A DNA stretch of 64,000 nucleotides from JAOUEA01 sp963734685 (GCA_963734685.1 CAVTIC010000001.1:620001-684000); one strand, 5' to 3'. Numbered from the stretch's first letter, positions 1-8,738 are shown. The notes: generated by a model not told the origin, from the letters alone. Numbers and translations are program-made.

Positions 1-1
1 C

Positions 2-643
2 GACTACGTGATGCCGGTCCCCGTGCACGAGCTCGCCTCGACCGAGCAATACCTCGCCGTCCTCGGCGGATACGATATGGCCTTCCCTCCGGGCGAGCGG
101 TTCGCGTACTGCAATGGCGGCTACGTCGTGCTCGCGTTGATCGCCGAGCGGACGAGCGGTGTGCCGTTCCACGAGCTCGTGCCTCGGCGCGTCTGCGGAC
201 CGGCGGGCATGCGCGGCACCGGGTTCCTCCGTTCCGACGAGCTCCCTGGCGACGCAGCGATCGGGTACCTCACGGTCGACGACCCGAGGACGAACGTGTT
301 TCACCTTCCGGTGCGCGGCAACGGGGACGGCGGGATCTACTCGACCACGGCGGACCTCAGCTCCTTCTGGGACTCGCTCTTGGCGGGCCGGATCGTGTCG
401 AGCGACCGGGTGGCCCAGATGCTGCGCCCTCGCAGCGACTGGCCGGAGGGATCGAAGCGCTACGGACTCGGGTTCCACCTGCACGCGACGAACGACGTCG
501 TGTGGCTGGAGGGCTACGACGCCGGCGTGTCGTTCTGCAGCACGCACGATCCCGTGTCGACGATCACCCATACCGTCATCTCGAACACGACGGAGGGGGC
601 GTGGCCGCTCGTGAGCCTTCTCGACGAACGGCTCGGAACCTGA
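2..643 (+). CDS. Serine hydrolase of the beta-lactamase class C/PBP4* fold, 5'-truncated by the window edge
   Basis: The frame is already open at the first bases, so the N-terminus, including the SxxK nucleophile motif, lies outside the window. The visible ~213 residues carry a YCN triad (Y-x-N, about residue 36) in the usual context after a PPGERFAY segment, followed by the helical region and a C-terminal YGLGFHLH segment typical of this family. Members hydrolyse beta-lactams, esters or D-amino-acid peptides, and the substrate cannot be told from sequence. The usual H-G-G motif near the C-terminus reads LEGYDAG, so this may not be a true beta-lactamase. It converges with the next gene. Confidence 0.75.
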   Translation, partial: DYVMPVPVHELASTEQYLAVLGGYDMAFPPGERFAYCNGGYVVLALIAERTSGVPFHELVPRRVCGPAGMRGTGFLRSDELPGDAAIGYLTVDDPRTNVFHLPVRGNGDGGIYSTTADLSSFWDSLLAGRIVSSDRVAQMLRPRSDWPEGSKRYGLGFHLHATNDVVWLEGYDAGVSFCSTHDPVSTITHTVISNTTEGAWPLVSLLDERLGT

Positions 644-653
644 GGGACACCTC

Positions 654-677
654 GACCGCCACCGCACGGAGGCGGTC
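654..677. terminator. Short hairpin between convergent genes
   Basis: GACCGCC (654-660) and GGCGGTC (671-677) form a perfect 7-bp stem with a 10-nt loop between the two convergent stop codons. There is no T-tract. A bidirectional terminator is plausible from position only. Confidence 0.35.
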
Positions 678-703
678 TCTCGACTGGATCGCGCCGTCAG
701 TTC

Positions 704-1078
704 TCACGGTCGTGGGCCAGGGTGTACGCGACGAGCGCATCGGCGTGACCGTGGCCCATGCCTGTTCGGTCCGTCAACGGCGTCGTAGTACCCGTGTTGC
801 TCCACCAGGAAGCGTTCACCGTCGTCGTCCTCGACCAGGAACCGATAGTGCAGCCGATCCCGGCCCGCGACGAGGTCAGAGTCGGCCTCGAGCGTCTCCC
901 GGATGTGATCGCGCGGCTCGAACCATGAGCCAACGAGGATCTCGATGACCTCGGCCGGGTTCGACGCTTCCCAGCTGCGGCTGGGCGTGAGCCCGCGGAA
1001 CTCGACGACGGGATCGAGCAGGGACGTGAGGGCGGCGCGGTCCTTCGAGGCGAGGGCATGCACGAACCGCAGCCCCAC
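704..1078 (-). CDS. SnoaL/NTF2-like small protein
   Basis: This 124-residue protein opens with a helix rich in charged and hydrophobic residues (GLRFVHALASKDRAAL), followed by LLDPVVEFRGL and a segment ending in HYRFLVEDDDGERFLVEQHGYYD. That is the pattern of the SnoaL/NTF2 alpha+beta barrel. An in-frame stop shortly upstream leaves GTG at 1078 as the only reasonable start. Function is unknown; the family covers isomerases, cyclases and ligand-binding proteins. The last ~18 residues are unusually Arg/Pro-rich, so a frameshift near the 3' end is possible. Confidence 0.5.
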   Translation of the reverse strand: MGLRFVHALASKDRAALTSLLDPVVEFRGLTPSRSWEASNPAEVIEILVGSWFEPRDHIRETLEADSDLVAGRDRLHYRFLVEDDDGERFLVEQHGYYDAVDGPNRHGPRSRRCARRVHPGPRP

Positions 1079-1309
1079 GTCGTCAGGGATCTCTGTCTTC
1101 GCCGATCATCGCCACCCCCCGAGAGGCCCAGAGGGTACCTCGGTGTCCGCGGTTCCACGTGCGATCGGTGACTGTTGCGACCTCAGAGGCGCGCAGTCGT
1201 CGTTGCCACCGACGTGAGGGCGCCTGCATCAACCTTCCGCGGGTCCTTCACGAACGGTTCACATCCCGGCGCCACCGTGGATGCAGACGCGAGACGAAGG
1301 AGGTCCGAG

Positions 1310-1717
1310 ATGCGTCGTGGAGTCGTGATCGTGGCAGTGGTCGTGACGATCCTCGCGGGGATCGGCATCGGGGTCGGGGCCTATCGAGCCGGAGAGCGTG
1401 ACGGCATCGCCGAGGGCATCGAGCAGGTGCAGGTGGCGCAGGAGAACGGTCAAGGGGTGCAGGTCGTGCACGTGGTCGGCGACGGACCTCGGGGCTTCTT
1501 CCCGGGGTTCTTCCTCTTCCCGCTGTTCCTGATCGGGGGGTTCTTCCTGATCGGCGGCATCATGCGGGGGACAGGGCGCTGGGGTCGGCCGGGACCCTGG
1601 GGCTCCGGGCCGGGCCCCTGGAACGACGAGGGCCGCCGCCGGTTCGAGGAGCGCGCTCGAGCGTGGCACAGCCGCGAGCACGGCGAGCCACCTGCCGAGT
1701 CGCCGGCCGGCGCTTGA
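1310..1717 (+). CDS. Small two-TM membrane protein upstream of a two-component system
   Basis: This 135-residue protein has an N-terminal hydrophobic segment (residues ~4-24), a YRAGERDGIAEGIEQ segment, a second strongly hydrophobic Phe/Leu/Gly-rich segment (~63-83), and a charged Trp/Pro/Gly-rich cytoplasmic tail. ATG 1310 is chosen because a strong AAGGAGG Shine-Dalgarno precedes it by 5-6 nt; longer upstream readings lack one. It sits 63 bp before a response regulator and its histidine kinase, on the same strand. It may be an accessory or target of that system, which is inferred from position only. Confidence 0.65.
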   Translation: MRRGVVIVAVVVTILAGIGIGVGAYRAGERDGIAEGIEQVQVAQENGQGVQVVHVVGDGPRGFFPGFFLFPLFLIGGFFLIGGIMRGTGRWGRPGPWGSGPGPWNDEGRRRFEERARAWHSREHGEPPAESPAGA

Positions 1718-1730
1718 GACGACCCGAACA

Positions 1731-1756
1731 GGGGCGGAGGCGGTTGCCTCCGCCCC
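1731..1756 (+). terminator. Perfect 11-bp GC hairpin between membrane protein and response regulator
   Basis: GGGGCGGAGGC (1731-1741), loop GGTT, GCCTCCGCCCC (1746-1756). The stem is very stable and lacks a U-tract. It could end transcription of the small gene or attenuate read-through into the downstream regulator. Confidence 0.55.
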
Positions 1757-1780
1757 GGTCCGCGCGAGAGGCTCGCCCAC

Positions 1781-2461
1781 GTGCAGCGGATACTGGTCGT
1801 CGAGGACGAGATGCAGATCGCGCGCACCCTGCGCGATTTCCTCGAGGTGGCGGGGTTCGAGGTCGCCGTGGTGGGCGACGGCTCGTCGGCGCTGGCGGCC
1901 GTTCGCGGCAGCAGGCCCGACCTGGTCGTACTCGATCTCGGACTGCCGGGCATCGACGGGCTCGACGTCGCCCGTGAGCTGCGACGCACGTCGACGACCC
2001 CGATCGTGATGCTCACCGCCCGCGGCGAGGAGACCGACCGCATCGTGGGTCTCGAGCTCGGAGCCGACGACTACCTCGTCAAGCCGTTCAGCCCGAAGGA
2101 GCTGGTGGCGCGCGTGCGGGCCGTACTGCGCCGAACGAGCGGGGTCGCAGCCGGCGCCGAGGTGCTGCGCGCCGACGACGTCGAAGTCGACCTGTCGAAG
2201 ATGCGGGCGACGATCGGTGGCCGGCCCGTCGACCTGACACCCACGGAGTTCCAGCTGCTGGCCACGCTCGTCCGCGAGCCCGGCCGCGTGTTCACGCGCG
2301 GCCAATTGCTCGACGCCCTCCACGGCGTCACGGTCGATTCGTACGAACGCGCGATCGACGCGCACGTGAAGAACCTGCGTCGCAAGATCGAGCCCGAGGC
2401 CGGACGGCCGAGGTACGTGCTGACCGTGCACGGCGTCGGGTACCGGTTCGTCGATGCCTGA
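1781..2461 (+). CDS. OmpR/PhoB-family response regulator
   Basis: This 226-residue protein has the normal length for the family. The receiver domain (1-~115) has the acidic pair VVEDE, the phospho-acceptor Asp in LVVLDLGLPG, the Thr of MLTA and the Lys of VKPF. The C-terminal winged helix (~125-225) has LTPTEFQLLATLV, the recognition helix region VTVDSYERAIDAHVKNLRRKI, and ends GVGYRF. Start is GTG 1781. The stop overlaps the kinase start by a few bases (2454-2461), so the pair is translationally coupled and forms one two-component system. The stimulus is unknown. Confidence 0.95.
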   Translation: MQRILVVEDEMQIARTLRDFLEVAGFEVAVVGDGSSALAAVRGSRPDLVVLDLGLPGIDGLDVARELRRTSTTPIVMLTARGEETDRIVGLELGADDYLVKPFSPKELVARVRAVLRRTSGVAAGAEVLRADDVEVDLSKMRATIGGRPVDLTPTEFQLLATLVREPGRVFTRGQLLDALHGVTVDSYERAIDAHVKNLRRKIEPEAGRPRYVLTVHGVGYRFVDA

Positions 2462-3543
2462 GGGTCACGAGCGATGGGGTCGCCCGGGCCCTCCGTGGGC
2501 CCAGAGGCGACCGTGGGGCGGTCCACCGCCGTGGGTCCGGGGCGATCACGGCGCCGGCCGACGGTTCCGGCGGATCGGGGTGACCGTCTTCCTCGTGATG
2601 GTCCTGCTCGTCGCCTCGCTGGCGACGATGGTGGCCTCGATCCTCGCGGGGAACGCACCCGCACCGTGGATCACAGGCCTCGTGGCCGGGGTCGTCGTCG
2701 GCGGACTGATCGTCGGCGCCCGGTGGCTGTGGCGGAACGCCCGTGCGGTCGGCGTGCTGATCGACGCGGCCGATCGGGTCACGGCGGGCGAGCTCGAGAC
2801 GCGAGCCACGCAACGCGGCGGCGGCGCGCTCGGGAGGCTGACCGACTCGTTCAACCTGATGGCCGAGCGATTGGAGACCGACGAGCGGCGGCGGCGCGAG
2901 CTGCTCGCCGACATCGCGCACGAGCTACGCACGCCGCTGCAGGTGATCAAGGGCACCGTCGAGGGGATGCTTCACGGTGTCTACCCCGCTCGACCCGGAG
3001 CGCCTGCGTCCGATCGTGGATCAGACCGAGACGATGGCTCGGCTGCTCGACGACCTCCGGACGTTGTCGATGGCAGAGGCCGGCATGCTGCGGCTCCACC
3101 GGGAGTCGGTGGATCCTCGCGCGGTCGTCGATGACGTGCTCGACGCGTTCCGGTCGATCGCGCAGGACGGCGACGTGCGTGTGCGATCGGCGATCGGCGA
3201 GGTCGCTCCCGCGACGATCGAGGTCGACCCGGTGCGGTTGAGCGAGGTACTCACCAACCTCGTGGCCAACGCCGTTCGGCACACACCACGGGGTGGCGCG
3301 GTGACCGTCCGGATCGTCGAAGTGGCCGACTGGGTTCGTTTCGAGGTGGAGGACACCGGCGACGGCATCCCGGAAGCGGAGCGCTCGGCCGTGTTCGATC
3401 GGTTCGTGACCTCGGCCGACACCGGAGGCACCGGACTCGGCCTCGCGATCGCCAAGCGGCTCGTGGAGGCGCATGGCGGGTCGATCGAAGCGGTCGGGGC
3501 GCCGGGCGGCGGCACGATCGTCCGGTTCGTGCTCCCCCGCTGA
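2454..3543 (+). CDS. Sensor histidine kinase, interrupted by a +1 frameshift
   Basis: The N-terminal part has a Gly/Pro/Arg-rich cytoplasmic start, two membrane helices (~42-65 and ~70-92), a HAMP-like region and the H-box ADIAHELRTPLQVIKG. The reading then jumps frame. The second part continues with LDPERLRPIVDQTETMARLL, the N-box NLVANAVRHTP, G1 DTGDGIP, F-box VFDRF and G2 GTGLGLAIAK. The break lies in a run of four C at 2984-2987; with three C the sequence reads smoothly through VYPLDPERL. Both halves are otherwise intact, so an assembly indel is more likely than loss of the gene. Partner of the response regulator just upstream. Two TM helices without a large loop suggest sensing in or near the membrane. 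Confidence 0.88.
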
Positions 3544-3580
3544 GCATCAGCCCGCGGAAGAGCTCGACGAGAGCGGTCCG

Positions 3581-4438
3581 TCAGCCCTCGGGTTCGGGAT
3601 CGCCGGCGGCCTCGTGGTCGGCCACCGTCAGCCCGGCGTGGCGCTCGGCCCAGTCGATCGCGAAGTCGGCGACCTCTTCCCACCCTGGAGCTCCCGGGAA
3701 GTGCGGTCGGCCCTCGAACTCCTGGTACTCGGTGATCGAGACGGAGTCGTCGTACTTGCGCTCGTTGTGACGCGTGGCCTTCGGCGGCACGACGTGGTCG
3801 TTCTCGAAGCCGATGAACAGCAGCGGGATGCGCCCTTCCTTGGCGAAATCGACCTCCGTGGGAGGGTTGCGGTGCAGGTTCGCCAGCGCGATGTCGGCGA
3901 GCACGCCCGTGGCCGCGGGCACGCAGTAGCGCTCGAAGATCGCGTTCGACTCCTCGTCGCTCATCGTGTTCCCGAACGCGTAGTGGAACTCCTTGGCGGT
4001 GAGGGGAACCGGCTTGCCCTTCTTGAATGGGTTGAGCGCCGGGGCGGCCGCCTTCAGGGTGGAGAACGGGAGGTCCCGCACGCCCTTCACGGTCGCCGAC
4101 GCCACGCCGACCCCGACGCAGCCGAGGCCGCGGTTCAACAGCACCTGGGTCATGGCACCGCCCAGCGAATGGCCCATGATGATGGGCGTGGTCGGCAGGT
4201 TGACGATGAACTTCTCGTAGGACTCGATCACCGCCTCGGCGCCGAGGTCGTTCATGGGCGATGGGTCGGCGTTCAGCGATTCGACCTCGACCTCGAATCC
4301 GGGCCAGGCCGGCGCGAGCACCGTGTACCCGCGAGCCTCGTAGCGTTCCTTCCAGTGTTCCCAGCTGCGAGGCGTCATCCACAGCCCGTGGATCATCACG
4401 ATCGTGTCGGGCTTGCTCGTGCCGGTGGCCTGTGCCAT
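3581..4438 (-). CDS. Alpha/beta hydrolase
   Basis: This 285-residue single-domain hydrolase has an oxyanion-region motif IVMIHGLWM, the nucleophile elbow IIMGHSLGGAM, an acid in FENDHVVPP and a C-terminal His in GRPHFPG: a complete Ser-Asp-His set. ATG 4438 is chosen because a strong purine-rich site (AAGGGGGGAG) lies ~6 nt upstream; the open frame further up has no such site. The substrate is not predictable, though the architecture resembles small-ester or lactone hydrolases. It converges with the kinase gene. Confidence 0.85.
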   Translation of the reverse strand: MAQATGTSKPDTIVMIHGLWMTPRSWEHWKERYEARGYTVLAPAWPGFEVEVESLNADPSPMNDLGAEAVIESYEKFIVNLPTTPIIMGHSLGGAMTQVLLNRGLGCVGVGVASATVKGVRDLPFSTLKAAAPALNPFKKGKPVPLTAKEFHYAFGNTMSDEESNAIFERYCVPAATGVLADIALANLHRNPPTEVDFAKEGRIPLLFIGFENDHVVPPKATRHNERKYDDSVSITEYQEFEGRPHFPGAPGWEEVADFAIDWAERHAGLTVADHEAAGDPEPEG

Positions 4439-4679
4439 CAGGGCTCCCCCCTTCCGATGGTCGGTCGCTTCAACCCTAGACCGCTCGCGGGTTCGTCGGA
4501 AGGGCCCACGGTGACGATCCGATGAACGTCGGGACGAACCTCGGCGGCCGTCGCGACCATGCTCGGCGTCGGACGTGATCGCATGACCCGGCACTGGCAC
4601 TTCGGGCCGATGGCCAGTTCACCGGCGCCGTCGACGACCCGTACCAGTCCTGCAAGGATGCTCCGATGAAGACGATCGG

Positions 4680-4775
4680 ATCATCCTGTGGCTGATCCTC
4701 GCCGGCATCCAGGCGTTCAAGCTGAGCCTGCTCGCGCTCTGGCCCTTCGGTCAGACCGTCGTGCCGGACGACTGA
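4680..4775 (+). pseudogene. Remnant of a YccF-domain (DUF307) membrane protein with internal deletion
   Basis: Reading from 4680 gives IILWLILAGIQAFKLSLLAL, then WPFGQTVVPDD and a stop. YccF proteins have a conserved start NLLWLVxxG and, ~25 residues later, a conserved GIQAFKLxxxALWPFGRxVV. Here the two conserved ends are joined directly, so the middle (the first membrane loop and the IIGIPF region) is missing, and no start codon is visible in frame. This matches an internal deletion in a once-functional gene. It occupies part of the otherwise empty stretch 4439-4823, where I see nothing else. Confidence 0.55.
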
Positions 4776-4823
4776 GGCGGACGCCGTCGTTCGTTCGGGG
4801 TGAGAGACAACGGAAGGAGCGTC

Positions 4824-5180
4824 ATGAACCTGAACAGCATCCTGATCGGGTCGGAGGATCCGCAACGCCTGGCGGAGTACTACACCAAGCTCTTCGGTGA
4901 GCCCGGCTGGAACGAAGGCGGCTTCGTCGGCTGGATGATCGGCTCGGGCTGGATCACGATCGGGCCGCACGACCAGGTGCAGGGCAAGAACCCGCACCCT
5001 GGCAGGTTGATCTGGAACGTCGAGACCTCCGACGTCAAGGGCGAGTTCGACCGCCTCGTGGCCGCCGGGGCGACGGTGGTCCAGGAGCCGTACAACCCCG
5101 GGGGGCAAGACCAGGGCTGGATCTGCACGTTCGCCGACCCCGACGACAACTACTTCCAGCTCATGAGCCCGATGGGCTGA
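4824..5180 (+). CDS. VOC-superfamily (glyoxalase-like) protein
   Basis: This 118-residue protein starts MNLNSILIGSEDPQRLAEYY, ends with FADPDDNYFQLMSPMG and has the paired beta-alpha-beta-beta-beta modules of the vicinal-oxygen-chelate fold. Start ATG 4824 follows a GGAAGGAG site. Possible metal or substrate ligands include the Glu/Asn near the ends of the strands, but the reaction (glyoxalase, dioxygenase or resistance protein) cannot be assigned. It is 13 bp upstream of a NUDIX gene and probably co-transcribed with it. Confidence 0.8.
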   Translation: MNLNSILIGSEDPQRLAEYYTKLFGEPGWNEGGFVGWMIGSGWITIGPHDQVQGKNPHPGRLIWNVETSDVKGEFDRLVAAGATVVQEPYNPGGQDQGWICTFADPDDNYFQLMSPMG

Positions 5181-5193
5181 GAGCTGCGGGTCG

Positions 5194-5667
5194 TTGACGA
5201 AGCGAAGCGCGGGACTGCTCCTGTACCGGAGGGCGGGCGGCACCATCGAGGTGCTGCTCGTGCACCCCGGAGGCCCGTACTGGGCGAAGAAGGACGACGG
5301 CGCATGGTCGGTGCCCAAGGGCGAGTACGACGAGGACGAGGACCCGCTCGATGTCGCGATCCGCGAGTTCTCTGAGGAGCTCGGGGCAGATCCGCCCGAT
5401 GTGAGTGCGGCCGTGTTCCTCGGCGAGCTGCGCCAGCCGGGCGGCAAGCGGGTGAGCGTCTGGGCGCTCGAAGGCGATCGAGACGTCTCGGACGTGCGGA
5501 GCAACACGTTCACGATGGAGTGGCCGCCGCGCTCGGGCCGCACCGCCGAGTTCCCCGAGGTCGACCGCGCAGGCTGGTTCGATCCGGAAGAGGCCCGGCG
5601 GAAGCTGCTGCGTGGACAGGTCGGGTTCATCGACCGCTTGGTCTCGCACCTGTCTCCGCCGAACTGA
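5194..5667 (+). CDS. NUDIX hydrolase
   Basis: This 157-residue protein has an intact NUDIX box, G-x5-E-x7-REFSEELGA (GEYDED then E, then DPLDVAI, then REFSEELG). The Glu residues of REFSEEL bind the catalytic metal. The N-terminus KRSAGLLLYRRAGG and the WSVPKGE segment are typical of the NUDIX family related to MutT/ADP-ribose pyrophosphatases, and a similar small group is described as phosphohistidine- or diadenosine-type NUDIX proteins. The start is taken as TTG 5194, since no ATG or GTG exists in frame before the conserved strand. Confidence 0.85.
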   Translation: MTKRSAGLLLYRRAGGTIEVLLVHPGGPYWAKKDDGAWSVPKGEYDEDEDPLDVAIREFSEELGADPPDVSAAVFLGELRQPGGKRVSVWALEGDRDVSDVRSNTFTMEWPPRSGRTAEFPEVDRAGWFDPEEARRKLLRGQVGFIDRLVSHLSPPN

Positions 5668-5794
5668 CGTCGTCGAGCGTCCGGGCTGAGCGCGATCCAC
5701 GTCGTGAGTCGCGCCACCCTGAAGCTGTCACGATCCGCCGACGTCCGCGACGGTCGTCGTGCCCGAAGGATCGGGCGCTCTCCCACGTCGGGGG

Positions 5795-5852
5795 TTGACA
5801 GGATCGTCGTTCATGGTCTATAACATAATCATTCTAGAAGGAGAGCGTTATA
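5795..5852 (+). promoter_or_regulatory. Strong promoter with inverted repeat in front of arsR-type gene
   Basis: TTGACA (5795-5800), an 18-nt spacer and TATAAC (5819-5824) make one of the best sigma-70-like promoters in the window, in an AT-rich island. TATAAC (5819-5824) and GTTATA (5847-5852) form an inverted repeat spanning from the -10 to just before the ATG, with the AGAAGGAG Shine-Dalgarno inside. Binding of the encoded ArsR protein here would block both polymerase and ribosome access. The operator role is inferred. Confidence 0.65.
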
Positions 5853-5853
5853 T

Positions 5854-6228
5854 ATGACGGTCGATCAGCTCGATGCGGTGTTCGGAGCCCTCGCCGATCC
5901 GACGCGGCGCGCGATCCTCGCGCGGCTCACGCAAGGGGAAGCATCGGTCGCCGAGATCGCGGCGCCGTTCACCGTGTCGCAGCCCGCGATCTCTCGGCAC
6001 CTCAAGGTGCTCGAGGGCGCAGGATTGATCTCGCGGAGCCGGAAGGCCACCGCCCGCCTCAGCCACCTCGAGGCCGAGCCGTTGCGCGAGGCGACCGAGT
6101 GGCTCGCGGGCTACCGCGAGTTCTGGGAAGAGAGCTACGAGCGGCTCGACGCGCTGCTCGCAGCGTTGCAGCACCAACGGACCGATCGTCCCGACCGGGG
6201 CGATCCGACGGAAAGGGGTACGTCATGA
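5854..6228 (+). CDS. ArsR-family transcriptional repressor (SRPBCC-linked type)
   Basis: This 124-residue winged-helix protein begins LDAVFGALADPTRRAILARL, with the recognition region AAPFTVSQPAISRHLKVLEG and wing ISRSRKATARLSHL. The metal-binding ELCVCDL motif of classic ArsR proteins is absent, so it belongs to the non-metal subgroup usually linked to SRPBCC/AHSA1 genes. Start ATG 5854 follows AGAAGGAG. Its stop overlaps the next start (ATGA), indicating coupled translation with the SRPBCC protein. Likely autorepressor of this operon. Confidence 0.92.
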   Translation: MTVDQLDAVFGALADPTRRAILARLTQGEASVAEIAAPFTVSQPAISRHLKVLEGAGLISRSRKATARLSHLEAEPLREATEWLAGYREFWEESYERLDALLAALQHQRTDRPDRGDPTERGTS

Positions 6229-6707
6229 CCGAGATGAAGATCACCGCGGAGCCCGGTGTGCCGCAGATCGTGGGCACCAGGGAGTTCGACGCGCCGCGCG
6301 AGCTCGTCTACCGGGCGTTCACCGAGCCCGACCTGCTCGTGCAATGGCTCGGGCCGCGCCGACTGACGATGACGATCGATCGGTTCGATCTGCGCGACGG
6401 CGGCACGTGGCGTTACGTCCACGCGGAAGACGACGGCACCGAGTACGGGTTCCACGGCGTCTTCCATGGCACGCCGTCGCCCGACGGTATCGTGCAGACC
6501 TTCGAGTTCGAGGGCTATCCGGGTCACGTGCAGATGGACACCGCCACGTTCGAGGAGCGCGACGGCAAGACCGTCATCCGCACGAACTCGGTGTTCCAAT
6601 CGATCGAGGACCGCGACGGCATGCTGCAGTCCGGCATGGAAGCGGGCATGAACGAGGGGTTCGAGCGCCTCGACGAGCTGCTCGCGAAGCTGATCGCGAA
6701 CAGCTGA
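6225..6707 (+). CDS. SRPBCC/AHSA1-family protein
   Basis: This 160-residue protein has the typical start REFDAPRELVYRAFTEPDLL and the LVQWLGPRRLTMTIDRFDLR segment, ending with NEGFERLDELLAKL. The fold is a helix-grip beta-barrel with a hydrophobic pocket, seen in AHSA1-like and polyketide cyclase-like proteins; no catalytic residue is predictable. ATG 6225 overlaps the arsR stop in an ATGA. Such ArsR-SRPBCC pairs are widespread, and the ligand is unknown. Confidence 0.9.
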   Translation: MTEMKITAEPGVPQIVGTREFDAPRELVYRAFTEPDLLVQWLGPRRLTMTIDRFDLRDGGTWRYVHAEDDGTEYGFHGVFHGTPSPDGIVQTFEFEGYPGHVQMDTATFEERDGKTVIRTNSVFQSIEDRDGMLQSGMEAGMNEGFERLDELLAKLIANS

Positions 6708-6745
6708 GCACCCACCGACACACCGAGCACGAGGAGGGCACACCG

Positions 6746-7219
6746 ATGCAGAAGATCAGTCCGTTCCTGTGGTACGACACCCAGGCCGAGGAAGCCGCGA
6801 ACTTCTACGTCTCGCTGTTCGAGGACGCCGAGATCACCGGCATCTCACGCTACCCGGAGGGCACCCCCGGCCCCGCGGGTCAGGTGATGACGGTCAACTT
6901 CCGGCTCGCCGGCCAGGAGTTCACCGCTTTGAACGGCGGGCCTCAGTTCCCGTTCACCGAGGCGGTCTCGTTCTACGTGCACTGTGCCGACCAGGACGAG
7001 GTCGACCGTCTATGGGCGCAGCTCACGGAGGGCGGAGCGCCCGGGCAGTGCGGATGGCTCACCGACCGGTTCGGCCTCAGCTGGCAGATCATCCCCGACC
7101 GGCTGGGCGAACTGCTCGGCGACCCCGACCCCGAGCGGGCGCAGCGAACCATGCAGGCGATGCTCCAGATGGAGAAGATCGAGATCAAGGCCCTGGAGGA
7201 CGCGGCAGACGCGGCGTGA
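6746..7219 (+). CDS. VOC-family protein of the PhnB/3-dmu-9_3-mt type
   Basis: This 157-residue protein has the start KISPFLWYDTQAEEAANFYV, the FTALNGGPQFPFTEAVSFYV segment and a C-terminal FGLSWQIIPDRL, which are hallmarks of the PhnB-like branch of the VOC superfamily. Proteins of this branch are often annotated as 3-demethylubiquinone methyltransferases by homology, but that activity is not supported by the fold. ATG 6746 follows GAGGAGG. It is the third gene of the ArsR-SRPBCC operon. Confidence 0.88.
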   Translation: MQKISPFLWYDTQAEEAANFYVSLFEDAEITGISRYPEGTPGPAGQVMTVNFRLAGQEFTALNGGPQFPFTEAVSFYVHCADQDEVDRLWAQLTEGGAPGQCGWLTDRFGLSWQIIPDRLGELLGDPDPERAQRTMQAMLQMEKIEIKALEDAADAA

Positions 7220-7262
7220 GCGGCTCGGGAGCACCGTCCCCGACGGGACGCCGGCGATCCAT

Positions 7263-8267
7263 TCATCGGCGCGCGAGCTCGACGATCGATAGATCGCCGG
7301 CGGGATGCACCGCGGTCACGCCCAGCCCTTCCTCCGACGCGAGCGCGCCGATCGCCGCCACTCCCCGTTCACGGCCGCCGAAGTACGCGAGCATGCGTAG
7401 GTCCATCGCGGTGCGCACGTTCTCCCCGTCGGGACCGACCTTCTCGACGACGAAGATCGCGCCGTCGCTGCCGGCCGCTTCGGCGCATCGCCGGAGGATC
7501 GCCCGCGCGTCGGCGTCGTTCCAGTCGTGCAGGATCGCGGAGAGCATGTAGCCGTCGGCGCCGGCCGGAAGCGCTTCGAAGAAGCTGCCGGCCACGACGT
7601 CGCTCCGATCGGCCAGACCCGCCGCGGCCAACGCAGTCCTGGCGGCCTCGACGGCCGCGGGCAGGTCCAGGACGATGCCCCGCAACGCGGGATGTTCCCG
7701 CAGCAACGCGATCAACAGCGATCCGTTGCCCCCGCCCACGTCGACGATCTGGCCCAGTGCCCCCCAGTCGTAGGCCGCCAGGATCGACGGCGCCCAGGCC
7801 GAGGCATCGGCTCCCATCTGCGCCGCATAGGACGCCGAGCGTGCAGGGTCGGCCGACAGGTCGTCCCAGAACGAGCGCCCGAACCGCAGGGGAAAGGCAG
7901 CCTCCCCCGTGCGGACCGAGTGCAGGAGCTGAGCGAACGAGAGGTCGGCTCGCCCGATCGCACCCCCGATGTCCAGCAGCGCGCGAGCCTCGGAGGTGTG
8001 GTCGTCGCGAAGCTCCTCCCCTCGAGCCGTCAGGGTGTACCTGCCCTCTCCATCCCGCCTGCACACGCCTACCGTCACGAGATGCCGCAGCAGTCGATCG
8101 AGCGCATCGGCGTCGACGTGCGCCACCTCGGCGAGCTCGGCTGCCGTCCGTCGTCCGCCCGTGATGTGATCGGCGACCCGAAGCGTGGCCGCGACCCGGA
8201 TCGCCATCGGCGTCACCAGGTCCGCCATCTGCCACAACCCGGCGTCCGACCGAGCCTCGTCCCCCAC
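7263..8267 (-). CDS. SAM-dependent O-methyltransferase (class I, plant OMT/acetylserotonin OMT-like)
   Basis: This ~334-residue enzyme has an N-terminal winged-helix dimerisation domain (residues ~10-95, ADLVTPMAIRVAATLRVADH) and a C-terminal Rossmann methyltransferase domain with the SAM motif IVDVGGGNGSLL. The catalytic-region motif AILHDWNDADARAIL places the general-base His in its usual spot. The start is GTG 8267, preceded by GGAGG at 6 nt; a longer open frame upstream lacks such a site. The family methylates hydroxyl groups of small phenolic or polyketide metabolites. It is divergent from the YCII gene. Confidence 0.85.
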   Translation of the reverse strand: MGDEARSDAGLWQMADLVTPMAIRVAATLRVADHITGGRRTAAELAEVAHVDADALDRLLRHLVTVGVCRRDGEGRYTLTARGEELRDDHTSEARALLDIGGAIGRADLSFAQLLHSVRTGEAAFPLRFGRSFWDDLSADPARSASYAAQMGADASAWAPSILAAYDWGALGQIVDVGGGNGSLLIALLREHPALRGIVLDLPAAVEAARTALAAAGLADRSDVVAGSFFEALPAGADGYMLSAILHDWNDADARAILRRCAEAAGSDGAIFVVEKVGPDGENVRTAMDLRMLAYFGGRERGVAAIGALASEEGLGVTAVHPAGDLSIVELARR

Positions 8268-8420
8268 CGATGCCTCCTCGCTGTCGCCGGCGCTCCGCCC
8301 GACGCTACCGGTCTTCAGCGTTTCGAGCCGACGTCCTCGATACTTGTCGAAGATCGGCGTTCCCGTTCGTCGTGGGGATAGATGCGCGGACAACGAGCGC
8401 CGCGCGGGAGGAGGGAGAAG

Positions 8421-8738
8421 ATGAGCGACTACGTGCTGCTCTACCAGGGCGGGTCGATGCCCGAGACCGAGGAGGCACAGAAACAGGTCATGGACGCGTG
8501 GACCACGTGGTTCACGACCCTGGGCTCCGCGGTGAAGGATCCCGGCAACCCGTTCTCGGGCGCGGCGAAGTCGATCGCGTCCGACGGGGCGGTCTCGGAC
8601 GGCGGGGGCGGAACGGCATCCGGGTACTCGGTCCTGACGGCCGACTCGCTCGACGACGCGGTCGCCCTGGCGAAGGACTGCCCGGTGCTGCAGGGCGGAG
8701 CGGGCATCACCATCTACGAGACGTTCGAGGTGATGTGA
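8421..8738 (+). CDS. YCII-related (DGPF-type) protein
   Basis: This 105-residue ferredoxin-like-fold protein contains YVLLYQGGSMPETEE at the N-terminus and SVLTADSLDDAVALAKDCPV near the end, the pattern of the YCII/DGPF family. ATG 8421 follows GGAGGAGGGAG. The family is found beside ECF sigma factors or as stand-alone proteins of unknown role. No partner sigma factor is present here. Confidence 0.8.
   Translation: MSDYVLLYQGGSMPETEEAQKQVMDAWTTWFTTLGSAVKDPGNPFSGAAKSIASDGAVSDGGGGTASGYSVLTADSLDDAVALAKDCPVLQGGAGITIYETFEVM

Noticed and set aside
704..1078. Frameshift in the SnoaL-like protein near its 3' end
   Set aside because: The alternative frame tail shows no better match to the family, so the break cannot be demonstrated.
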